Under the pieces are notes generated by a model that worked only from the letters and a program-made list of their open reading frames with translations, was not told the origin of the DNA and searched no databases. Made by a program: the position numbers and the translations under genes. This document shows, in pieces, positions 1 through 5,270 of a DNA stretch of 5,270 nt. The stretch is from the NCBI GenBank assembly GCA_014384685.1, contig JACNFL010000069.1, positions 1-5,270 on the forward strand. The letters are read 5' to 3'. The DNA comes from Methanobacteriota archaeon. GTDB lineage: Archaea > Thermoplasmatota > Poseidoniia > Poseidoniales > Thalassarchaeaceae. The number at the start of each line of letters is the position of its first letter. Within the stretch, counting starts at the first letter, position 1.

Positions 1-457
1 GTAGTGATTGAAGGTCTGTTGCCTGTTTATCACCCAGTAAAGTCCAGTGGCCATCAACGATTATTGAGGGGTATCCGCTAAGATTATATTTCTGATAAAT
101 TTCTGAACTTACGCTTGTTGCTAACTCATCAGGGCTCTCAAGCGATGGATGCAAGGAGATTGTCTTGACATCTGGCCACCATGATTCTAATTCATTGACT
201 TCATCTTCTGCAACACGACATGGAGCGCACCACGTTGCAGTATGGAGTTCAACAAGATGTGGTGCGTGCTCAGCATTACTAGAATTTCCACTACCATTGG
301 AAATTGGCATTGTCACCACCATTACTACTTCGCCTGAAGCGAAATCTGTAGTTTGACTATCTGCTGATACTGGAGTTGACACTAATCCCACAGAAATTAT
401 AGGAGACAGGAAAATTAGCATCGCGGCGAGAGAAATCAGCAATCGATTAGTTGCCAT
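1..457 (-). CDS. Secreted thioredoxin-fold protein (3' end outside window)
   Basis: The minus-strand frame stays open from the ATG at 457 to the left edge (152 codons seen), so the C-terminus is missing. Residues 1-32 look like a signal peptide: short basic start, hydrophobic stretch LLISLAAMLIFLSPIISVGL, then a possible cleavage site after VSA. A low-complexity Ser/Asn linker around 52-62 leads into a thioredoxin core: strand HLVELHTATWCAPC with the CxxC pair C77/C80, a helix following, and the segment GYPSIIVDG at 128-136 whose P130 fits the cis-proline loop. The likely role is thiol-disulfide exchange outside the cytoplasmic membrane, as in TlpA/ResA-type proteins. The start is well fixed because a TAG codon lies directly upstream in frame. 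It is divergent from the heme A synthase gene with 51 bp between, so a role in cytochrome oxidase or heme A assembly is a reasonable inference. The substrate is unknown, and further domains could lie beyond the edge. Confidence 0.86.
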   Translation of the reverse strand, partial: MATNRLLISLAAMLIFLSPIISVGLVSTPVSADSQTTDFASGEVVMVVTMPISNGSGNSSNAEHAPHLVELHTATWCAPCRVAEDEVNELESWWPDVKTISLHPSLESPDELATSVSSEIYQKYNLSGYPSIIVDGHWTLLGDKQATDLQSL

Positions 458-468
458 CTATATGGTCG

Positions 469-478
469 CAAACGTTTG
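469..478. repeat. Perfect 10-bp palindrome, candidate operator
   Basis: CAAACGTTTG is a perfect inverted repeat in the 51-bp region between the thioredoxin-like gene and heme A synthase. It lies between the TATA-like element and the start of the minus-strand gene, where a bound repressor would block that promoter, and just upstream of the same element for the plus-strand gene. No regulator gene is visible in the window. A palindrome of this length could occur by chance. Confidence 0.3.
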
Positions 479-480
479 TT

Positions 481-486
481 GATATA
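481..486. promoter_or_regulatory. Central TATA-like element of divergent promoter region
   Basis: GATATA on the plus strand reads TATATC on the minus strand. Its centre (483.5) lies 26.5 bp from the minus-strand start codon (457) and 25.5 bp from the plus-strand ATG (509). Archaeal TATA boxes are centred about 26 bp before the transcription start, so one element could serve two leaderless transcripts. No purine-rich BRE is obvious on either side. A second candidate for the rightward gene is TATATG at 459-464, which would give a leader of about 20 nt. The call rests on spacing and a weak consensus match only. Confidence 0.42.
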
Positions 487-508
487 GCGGCTACCATGAC
501 GGGTGCAC

Positions 509-1537
509 ATGAGGAACTGGTTGCGAGCCTGCAACATCCCACTACTGCTCGGAGTAATGGCATTGGCTGTAATCCTCGCTGGCGGATTTGTTAGAATCAA
601 TGACGCCGGTGAATCATGTCCAGACTGGCCTACCTGTTTTGGCACCCTTGGATTTGATGTCAGTGAAGCTGACCAAGCAGCATGGTACGAGGCGAATCCA
701 GATGAGATTGACTCGCGCGGCGAAAATCATCGCTACACAACTTTTGAAATATTCACAGAATGGTTTCACAGATTCCTAGCCACGGGTTCAGGTGCCGTGG
801 TTCTTGTTGGCCTATTCAAGGTCTACAAAAAACGTGAAAAACTTTCAGATAAAAATTGGTTTGCCGCCAAAACCGCGCTCATAATCGTTCTTGCACAAGG
901 TGGTTTGGGGGCCATCACCGTCTGGTATGACAATGATTCATGGTCAGTTGTACTGCACCTACTTTTTGCACTTATTTACACCATTTGGCTATTTTACTGG
1001 TGGTTGATATGGTTACGAGATGTTGGCGAATTTCCCAAATGGGCGACTCTTTCAAACACCATATCTAGTGAGGAAAAGAAAACCTTCGGAATTTTCACTC
1101 TTGGCGCTTTACCCGTACTCTTACTCGGGGTTTGGGTAGCAACTGGTGGAGGTGGTTCATTCAACACTGGCTGTTCAGTAGGATGGTGGCAGGGATGGCC
1201 ACTATGCCAAGGATCAGTTATTCCTGATATTATGGGAAATATTGCCGTGTTTGTAGCATGGATTCACAGGATTGCTGTATTGGCAGTTGGTATTTGGTTG
1301 ACAAAGGGGTATTTTGACCTAAAAAACAGACTTAATGGTGAAGCAAAAAATCTACAATTATCATTTGGTATTGCTCTGCTAGCTTTCATGCTGAATATCC
1401 TAGTTGGGGCATCATATGTGATTCTCGCAGCCGGTGATGGATTTCCTGAAATTCTTTCTTTGGCTCACTTATCTTTTGGCACAGATGTAGTTCTCCTATT
1501 GGGCATTGGATACACCATTTGTCACCTAAACGAATAG
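509..1537 (+). CDS. ctaA: Heme A synthase (CtaA/COX15 family)
   Basis: This integral membrane enzyme oxidises the C8 methyl of heme O to a formyl group, giving heme A for aa3-type cytochrome oxidases. The 342-residue product (counted from ATG 509) has about eight hydrophobic segments, near residues 9-29, 86-105, 119-139, 147-168, 193-213, 243-264, 284-307 and 317-338, as in the family. The family heme-ligand histidines are present: H87 in the E84-W-F-H87 motif, H150 (VVLH), H253 (WIHR) and H320 (LAHLS). The SCPDWPTC motif gives loop cysteines C37/C43, and GC...WPLC gives a second pair, C222/C233. The loop between C43 and EWFH is about 40 residues, much longer than in Bacillus CtaA and more like the long COX15 loop. 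An in-frame GTG at 503 would add two residues (M-H); ATG 509 is preferred because of the TATA spacing, and an in-frame TGA at 497-499 blocks anything earlier. The heme O synthase gene follows 37 bp downstream, probably in one operon. Confidence 0.95.
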   Translation: MRNWLRACNIPLLLGVMALAVILAGGFVRINDAGESCPDWPTCFGTLGFDVSEADQAAWYEANPDEIDSRGENHRYTTFEIFTEWFHRFLATGSGAVVLVGLFKVYKKREKLSDKNWFAAKTALIIVLAQGGLGAITVWYDNDSWSVVLHLLFALIYTIWLFYWWLIWLRDVGEFPKWATLSNTISSEEKKTFGIFTLGALPVLLLGVWVATGGGGSFNTGCSVGWWQGWPLCQGSVIPDIMGNIAVFVAWIHRIAVLAVGIWLTKGYFDLKNRLNGEAKNLQLSFGIALLAFMLNILVGASYVILAAGDGFPEILSLAHLSFGTDVVLLLGIGYTICHLNE

Positions 1538-1574
1538 GGTGTTTCATAGATAGGATGCGGCCCGACACCAATTA

Positions 1575-2717
1575 ATGGCTGAGGTCGCACCTGAAATTGA
1601 TAGCACCAGCACCTTAGGTGCGTTAGTTGCTCTAACTAAACCGGTGGTAATTTCGTTACTTCAAGTGACGGCTCTTTCTGCTGTTCTGATACATGATTTA
1701 ATTCAATATCATCTAGGTAACGGATTTGACGTTGTGGCAACTATGTGGACTTGTTTTGTAGTCTTTATTGGAGGCTTCCTAACTGCAGGTGGAGCTAATT
1801 CAATCAACATGTGGTTTGACGCTGACATTGACCCATTCATGGGGCGCACTGCTGAGCGCCCTGTTCCCGCTGGAAATGTAACTGCAAGAACAGCATTACT
1901 ACTAGGAATATTATTGGCAATTATTGGTACAATATGGTTGATTGAAATGGCTAACGAAGTGGCTGCTTTCTGGGCCGCTTTCAGCGTTTTATTCTATGTC
2001 ATAATTTACACAATGTGGCTAAAGCGAAGGACTAGTCAAAACATTGTGATTGGCGGTATCGCCGGTTCAACACCTCCCCTAATTGGCTGGGCAGCAGCAA
2101 ATGATACCTTGTCAATGTCTCATGCTTTTGATTTTGGAGCCGTGCTAAACCTTGGGGCCGCACTCCCTTGGCTAATGTTCATGCTCATTTTCTTGTGGAC
2201 ACCGCCTCACTTTTGGGCTCTAGCACTTTTCCGTGACCGCGAATATACGGAAGCAAACGTTCCTATGCTTCCATCGGTCAAAGGTGGTAAGCACACAATT
2301 TCAGAAATGCGGGTTTACACTGCACTACTCATAGGAATCTCTGCTATTTTCATTGACCCTATCATGTGGGGTTTTCCACGCGAAGATGTATGGAGTACTG
2401 GCTGGGCAATTTCGACTACCTACTTTGCTTGGGCTTTGCTACTCGGTGTGTGGTACAACCAATCTGTGCTCAATATCAACCTTAGGGAACCACGCGATGA
2501 AAAGGGGAGAATACCATCTGCGTTCTCTTCTTTCATGATTTCAATGAAGTATCTAGCACTCCTATTCGTAACAATGGTGATGGTTGTAGCATCATTCTAT
2601 GTTGGATTGATTACTCTTGCTGGGGTTGCAATTCTTGAAGTCTACAGACATTGGAAAAAAGACTCAAAAAATATGATTGGTTCAGAGTTGAAACCTGTTG
2701 GATCAATGACCGAATGA
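1575..2717 (+). CDS. ctaB: Heme O synthase (protoheme IX farnesyltransferase, CtaB/COX10)
   Basis: This UbiA-superfamily membrane prenyltransferase transfers a farnesyl group from farnesyl diphosphate to heme B, giving heme O, the substrate of the enzyme encoded just upstream. Diagnostic motifs are TKPVV (21-25), the first Asp-rich motif N78-MWFD82-AD84-ID86 followed by RTxxRPVPAG (91-100), LKRRTSQNIVIGG (149-161) with AGSTPPLIGW (163-172), and the second conserved block LWTPPHFWALAL (207-218) with the DREY acidic site (221-224) and VPMLP (229-233). There are eight or nine hydrophobic segments. At 380 residues it is longer than the usual 280-310: the expected end near YLALLF (326-331) is followed by about 50 residues that include another hydrophobic stretch and a basic tail, and there is a short insertion around 176-190. 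ATG 1575 is the only start, since an in-frame TAG lies at 1551-1553 with no other start codon between. No Shine-Dalgarno is visible; a weak TATA-like CATAGATA at 1545-1552 is possible, but co-transcription with ctaA is simpler. Confidence 0.96.
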   Translation: MAEVAPEIDSTSTLGALVALTKPVVISLLQVTALSAVLIHDLIQYHLGNGFDVVATMWTCFVVFIGGFLTAGGANSINMWFDADIDPFMGRTAERPVPAGNVTARTALLLGILLAIIGTIWLIEMANEVAAFWAAFSVLFYVIIYTMWLKRRTSQNIVIGGIAGSTPPLIGWAAANDTLSMSHAFDFGAVLNLGAALPWLMFMLIFLWTPPHFWALALFRDREYTEANVPMLPSVKGGKHTISEMRVYTALLIGISAIFIDPIMWGFPREDVWSTGWAISTTYFAWALLLGVWYNQSVLNINLREPRDEKGRIPSAFSSFMISMKYLALLFVTMVMVVASFYVGLITLAGVAILEVYRHWKKDSKNMIGSELKPVGSMTE

Positions 2718-2740
2718 GTCGTTGAGTCTTTACCGAAGGA

Positions 2741-2775
2741 GTGCCTCTGCGCGCCTGCGGGCGCAGGCGGGCGAC
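2741..2775. repeat. GC-rich island with strong hairpin between ctaB and the LeuA-like gene
   Basis: About 83% of these 35 bases are G or C, against a clearly AT-leaning background. The core is a perfect 7-bp inverted repeat, CGCCTGC at 2752-2758 and GCAGGCG at 2763-2769, closing a four-base loop (GGGC). No T-run follows, so it does not look like an intrinsic terminator. It could be an RNA processing or stability structure between cistrons, or a copy of a dispersed REP-like element. Which of these applies cannot be decided from one copy. Confidence 0.55.
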
Positions 2776-2779
2776 CACT

Positions 2780-2788
2780 GAGGGTGAT
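2780..2788 (+). promoter_or_regulatory. Ribosome binding site of the LeuA-like gene
   Basis: GAGGGTGAT matches the anti-Shine-Dalgarno complement GGAGGTGAT with one mismatch, and its GGTGAT core is exact. It ends five bases before the ATG at 2794 and so supports that start. It is the only clear Shine-Dalgarno sequence among the starts in this window, which suggests that this gene is translated from a leadered message while others may be leaderless. Confidence 0.7.
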
Positions 2789-2793
2789 TTACA

Positions 2794-4050
2794 ATGCAAG
2801 AAAGTGACCTTGTTTATGATTGGAATGTAGTTGACTACGATTTTGAAAGAAATCCATCAAATCACCCGCATGGAGTATGGTTTGACGATGAAACTTTGCG
2901 TGACGGCCTTCAGAGTCCAAGCGCTAGAAATCCAACAATTGAGCAGAAAATTGAGTTACTAAATTTCATGGAAAAACTTGGGATGCAAAAAGTTGACCTT
3001 GGACTACCAGGAGCAGGTCCTTTCCACATCAATCATATTGATGCGATGTTGACTGAAATCAAACAGAATGATTTCCAGATTAGGCCCGGTTGCGCAGTTC
3101 GCACCATGATTGGTGATATTGAACCACTTGTTGATTTGCAAGCAAAACACGAGATGCAAATTCAAGCGAGCGCTTTTCTTGGCACTTCGCCTATTCGCCA
3201 ATTCGCGGAGAATTGGACGATGGATAAGATTCTCTCAACTGCAGAGAAGGCGGTCACATTCGCAGTTGACAATGATATTCCAGTGATGTTTGTAACAGAA
3301 GATACAACTCGCTCAAAGCCAAATGAAATCAAACAAGTTTACACACGAGCAATTGAGTTAGGTGCAGACCGTATTTGTGTCTGCGATACTTGTGGACATG
3401 TGACTCCAAATGGAGTTACTAAACTTCTCAGGTTTGTCCAAGATGAGGTCATCCCCGATGCCGGGGTGAAAAGAAGAGACATTGAGGTCAATTGGCACGG
3501 CCACCAAGACCGTGGTTTGGGTGTTGCTAACAATTTGGCAGCAGTAGAGGCTGGTGCTGATGTAATCCATGGAACTGCTCTGGGTGTGGGGGAACGTGCA
3601 GGAAATGCTCCACTTGACCAGACATTAGTGAATCTAAGTTTGATGGGTGTTATTGATAATGATTTGACTTTACTCAATGAATACATGCGTAAAGCCCACG
3701 AATATGTTGAGGTGGCTTTACCTCGCAATTACCCAGTTTTTGGTGCTGATGCATTTGAAACAGGTACAGGAGTCCATGCATCAGCTGTTATCAAAGCGAT
3801 GAATAAGGGTGACCACTGGTTGGCAGACCGCGTCTATTCAGGCGTTCCAGCCAACGATTTTGGACTTGAGCAAGTAATCAGGATTGGCCATATGTCAGGC
3901 AGGTCAAACATCACTTATTGGTTAGGGAAAAATGGTTACGACGTTAACGATGATTTGGTGGCTCATCTGTTTGAAGTCGCTAAAAACCAGCGCAAGTTGA
4001 TGGGTGACGATGAGGTACATGCCGCAATATCTGCCTACCAAGCAGAATGA
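2794..4050 (+). CDS. LeuA/homocitrate synthase-family acyltransferase (DRE-TIM), substrate unassigned
   Basis: The family condenses acetyl-CoA with a 2-oxo acid (2-isopropylmalate, homocitrate, citramalate and Re-citrate synthases). After about 28 N-terminal residues comes the barrel signature DDETLRDGLQ (31-40) with R36 and metal ligand D37. HVTPNG is at 202-207, the metal-binding pair H235-G-H237 is followed by QD where relatives usually have ND, and GVGERAGNAPL (264-274) is the conserved Gly-rich turn with N271. TGVHASAVIK (325-334) and GHMSGRSN (365-372) correspond to the subdomain that contributes a catalytic His in LeuA-type enzymes. At 418 residues there is no room for the C-terminal leucine-sensing domain of full-length LeuA, so feedback by that domain is not expected. 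RDGLQ recalls HMG-CoA lyase, but the GERAGN block and downstream subdomain favour the synthase branch. It should be a soluble cytoplasmic enzyme needing a divalent metal. An in-frame TGA at 2785-2787 and the ribosome binding site fix the start. Context gives no clue to the oxo-acid used. Confidence 0.88.
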   Translation: MQESDLVYDWNVVDYDFERNPSNHPHGVWFDDETLRDGLQSPSARNPTIEQKIELLNFMEKLGMQKVDLGLPGAGPFHINHIDAMLTEIKQNDFQIRPGCAVRTMIGDIEPLVDLQAKHEMQIQASAFLGTSPIRQFAENWTMDKILSTAEKAVTFAVDNDIPVMFVTEDTTRSKPNEIKQVYTRAIELGADRICVCDTCGHVTPNGVTKLLRFVQDEVIPDAGVKRRDIEVNWHGHQDRGLGVANNLAAVEAGADVIHGTALGVGERAGNAPLDQTLVNLSLMGVIDNDLTLLNEYMRKAHEYVEVALPRNYPVFGADAFETGTGVHASAVIKAMNKGDHWLADRVYSGVPANDFGLEQVIRIGHMSGRSNITYWLGKNGYDVNDDLVAHLFEVAKNQRKLMGDDEVHAAISAYQAE

Positions 4051-4051
4051 G

Positions 4052-4073
4052 TTACTTTTCCACTCAATTTCTT
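4052..4073 (+). terminator. Pyrimidine-rich tract after the LeuA-like gene, possible archaeal terminator
   Basis: Just after the TGA stop the coding strand reads TTACTTTTCC and then AATTTCTT. Archaeal termination often occurs at such T-rich tracts without a hairpin. The tract separates the LeuA-like gene from the protease gene, in an 83-bp gap that otherwise shows nothing clear. The T-runs are short, so the call is tentative. Confidence 0.32.
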
Positions 4074-4133
4074 GCTTAAACTCAGGCCCTTACAGGGGTA
4101 AGTGCTAATTGGGACCTTGGTGGCGTTTGGGTT

Positions 4134-5270
4134 ATGCGATGGGGTTTTGTTGTCACCCTGCTTATACTCTCAACTCTCGCCCCACTTGTAAACGCCCTTG
4201 AACCTGTAAAAGAGAATGTCTCAATATTGGGTGCACCACTTCCTGATGATTTCGAGGATGCTCCTATCACTTACGGATTTTCACCGGCGGTAAGATCTGC
4301 TTTTGCAAGAGTTAGTGATTTGTCTCAATACACCGATTCCGAACTATCTAGTGCAGAGCAGTGGGTCGTAGTCAGCGCAACTCCTCTAGGGCAGGAGACT
4401 CAGCACTTACCAAACACTTGGATTATTGATGTTGAAGATATGCCTGTCTTCACAACCAATGGAGCAATCGGGGTCGCGACAAAGTTTGCTGAGTTACAAT
4501 CCGATGGAGTGATTGAAGTCGCATATCCATTGGTGGAGTGGACAGCGTCAAAAAAAATGATTCCTAATGATACCAAGTTCTCTGACCAATGGCATCTGCA
4601 GAATACAGGACAAACCAGTGGCACATCTGGTGAAGATGTCAATATCACAGCAGTTTGGGATAATTACACCGGTGCTGGCGTAGTTATCGGAATTGTTGAT
4701 GACGGATTAGATTGGGACCATCCTGACCTTGACGATCATTATCAAAGCACCCTTGACTACGATTACTGCGGAAATGATGGCAACCCGAATCCTTCGAACT
4801 GGGACGGGCACGGGACTGCTGCAGCCGGAGTTGCCGCTGCAGTCGGAAACAACAGCCTCGGTGTTTCAGGAGCAGCACCCCAGGCAGGATTAGCAGGATT
4901 ACAACTGATTTCCTGCTCACTATCTGACTCCAAAGAAGCAAACGCAATTACTCATCTACCCCAATCAATTGACATCTACTCAAATTCATGGGGCCCAAGT
5001 GATAATGGCTACACATTAGAAGCCCCGGGCCCGTTGATGTTAGCGGGATTTGAATCAGATGTTTACCAAGGCCGCTCAGGACTAGGCAACATCATCACAT
5101 GGGCAGCCGGAAATGGTCTAAACAATGATGATGACTCAAATTATGATGGATATGCCAATAGTCGTTTTACAATCGCAGTAGCCGCAACAACTCATTACGG
5201 TGATAACGCATGGTACTCTGAACCAGGTGATAACATCCTAGTTGCTGCTCCATCAGATGGTGATGGTGAA
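4134..5270 (+). CDS. Secreted furin/kexin-like subtilisin protease (S8), 3' end outside window
   Basis: The frame is open for 379 codons to the right edge. Residues 1-21 are a signal peptide (basic MR, hydrophobic FVVTLLILSTLAPLV, then NA). Residues of about 22-145 form a propeptide whose last part (ATKFAELQSDGVIEVAYPL) resembles the inhibitory prodomain of subtilases. FSDQWHLQNTGQ (149-160) opens the catalytic domain. Visible active-site residues are D189 in VIGIVDDG, H226 in DGHGT and the oxyanion N327 in WAAGNG; the catalytic serine lies beyond the edge. SWGPSDNG (285-292), DGYANS (338-343) and WYSE (360-363) are typical of kexin/furin (S8B) rather than ordinary subtilisins. D290 and D338 align with furin Asp258 and Asp306 of the S1 pocket, which suggests cleavage after basic residues. 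The HGTRC of furin is HGTAA here. ATG 4134 is the only start downstream of the in-frame TAA at 4077-4079; no clear Shine-Dalgarno is seen. It is likely a cell-surface or released protease. A downstream P-domain or adhesion repeats would be usual but cannot be seen. Confidence 0.93.
   Translation, partial: MRWGFVVTLLILSTLAPLVNALEPVKENVSILGAPLPDDFEDAPITYGFSPAVRSAFARVSDLSQYTDSELSSAEQWVVVSATPLGQETQHLPNTWIIDVEDMPVFTTNGAIGVATKFAELQSDGVIEVAYPLVEWTASKKMIPNDTKFSDQWHLQNTGQTSGTSGEDVNITAVWDNYTGAGVVIGIVDDGLDWDHPDLDDHYQSTLDYDYCGNDGNPNPSNWDGHGTAAAGVAAAVGNNSLGVSGAAPQAGLAGLQLISCSLSDSKEANAITHLPQSIDIYSNSWGPSDNGYTLEAPGPLMLAGFESDVYQGRSGLGNIITWAAGNGLNNDDDSNYDGYANSRFTIAVAATTHYGDNAWYSEPGDNILVAAPSDGDGE

Noticed and set aside
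165..356. 63-residue plus-strand frame at the left end
   Set aside because: It lies antisense to the thioredoxin-like gene, whose opposite frame has a signal peptide, WCAPC motif and cis-Pro loop. The plus-strand translation shows no family features.
503..508. GTG start at 503 for heme A synthase
   Set aside because: It adds only Met-His before an ATG. ATG 509 fits the 26-bp TATA spacing better. GTG cannot be fully excluded, but the protein is unaffected otherwise.
1538..1569. GGTGT...ACACC inverted repeat between ctaA and ctaB
   Set aside because: The stem is only 5 bp with a 22-nt loop and no T-run, so it is too weak to call a terminator or regulator.
3453..3466. CCCCG/CGGGG hairpin with four-base loop
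   Set aside because: The stem is only 5 bp, lies deep inside a conserved coding region, and is explained by ordinary codon use.
3339..3728. 129-residue minus-strand frame inside the LeuA-like gene
   Set aside because: It is fully antisense to the most conserved part of the DRE-TIM enzyme, has no recognisable motif, and its openness follows from the codon pattern of the real gene.
2794..4050. HMG-CoA lyase as the identity of the DRE-TIM enzyme
   Set aside because: RDGLQ is shared, but the GERAGN block, the HVTPNG segment and the distal HMSG subdomain fit the acyl-transferring synthases, and the protein is longer than lyases of about 300 residues.
4400..4947. Two minus-strand frames of 82 and 87 residues within the protease gene
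   Set aside because: Both are antisense to clear S8 catalytic motifs and have low-complexity or unconvincing translations.

Overview
The window is a compact stretch of about 5.3 kb with moderate GC content, holding five protein genes. Two are cut by the window edges. From left to right they are: the 5' part of a secreted thioredoxin-fold protein (minus strand); then, all on the plus strand, heme A synthase (CtaA/COX15), heme O synthase (CtaB/COX10), a LeuA/homocitrate-synthase-family acyltransferase, and the front part of a secreted furin/kexin-type subtilase. I see no RNA genes, CRISPR arrays, insertion sequences or other mobile elements. No gene-free stretch exceeds 83 bases.

The organism looks like a marine archaeon that respires with an aa3-type oxidase, most plausibly a Poseidoniales (Marine Group II) member. 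This is inference. The support is: most starts lack a Shine-Dalgarno sequence; a TATA-like element lies about 26 bp from each of two divergent start codons, as expected for leaderless archaeal transcripts; the one clear ribosome binding site has the archaeal/bacterial GGTGAT core; and aerobic heme A genes occur with a large secreted furin-like protease. No sequence search was possible, so the taxon is not established.

Region by region: bases 1-457 (minus) encode an exported protein with a WCAPC active site. Bases 458-508 form a 51-bp divergent promoter region with a central TATA-like element and a 10-bp perfect palindrome. Bases 509-2717 carry the ctaA-ctaB pair, 37 bp apart, the complete route from heme B through heme O to heme A. 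Bases 2718-2793 hold a very GC-rich hairpin and the ribosome binding site of the next gene. Bases 2794-4050 encode the DRE-TIM acyltransferase. Bases 4051-4133 hold a pyrimidine-rich possible terminator and the leader of the protease. Bases 4134-5270 encode the protease pre-pro region and most of its catalytic domain, cut before the catalytic serine.

The first three genes make a coherent unit: two membrane enzymes make heme A, and the divergent exported thiol-disulfide protein could service extracytoplasmic cysteines of the heme synthase or the copper site of the oxidase (inference). The acyltransferase and protease have no evident tie to that pathway. I do not see an undescribed multi-gene system here. 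The more unusual points are the symmetric divergent promoter, the GC-rich hairpin, the long CtaB tail, the enlarged first loop of CtaA, the unassigned substrate of the LeuA-like enzyme, and the archaeal-context furin-like protease that keeps the acidic S1 pocket.
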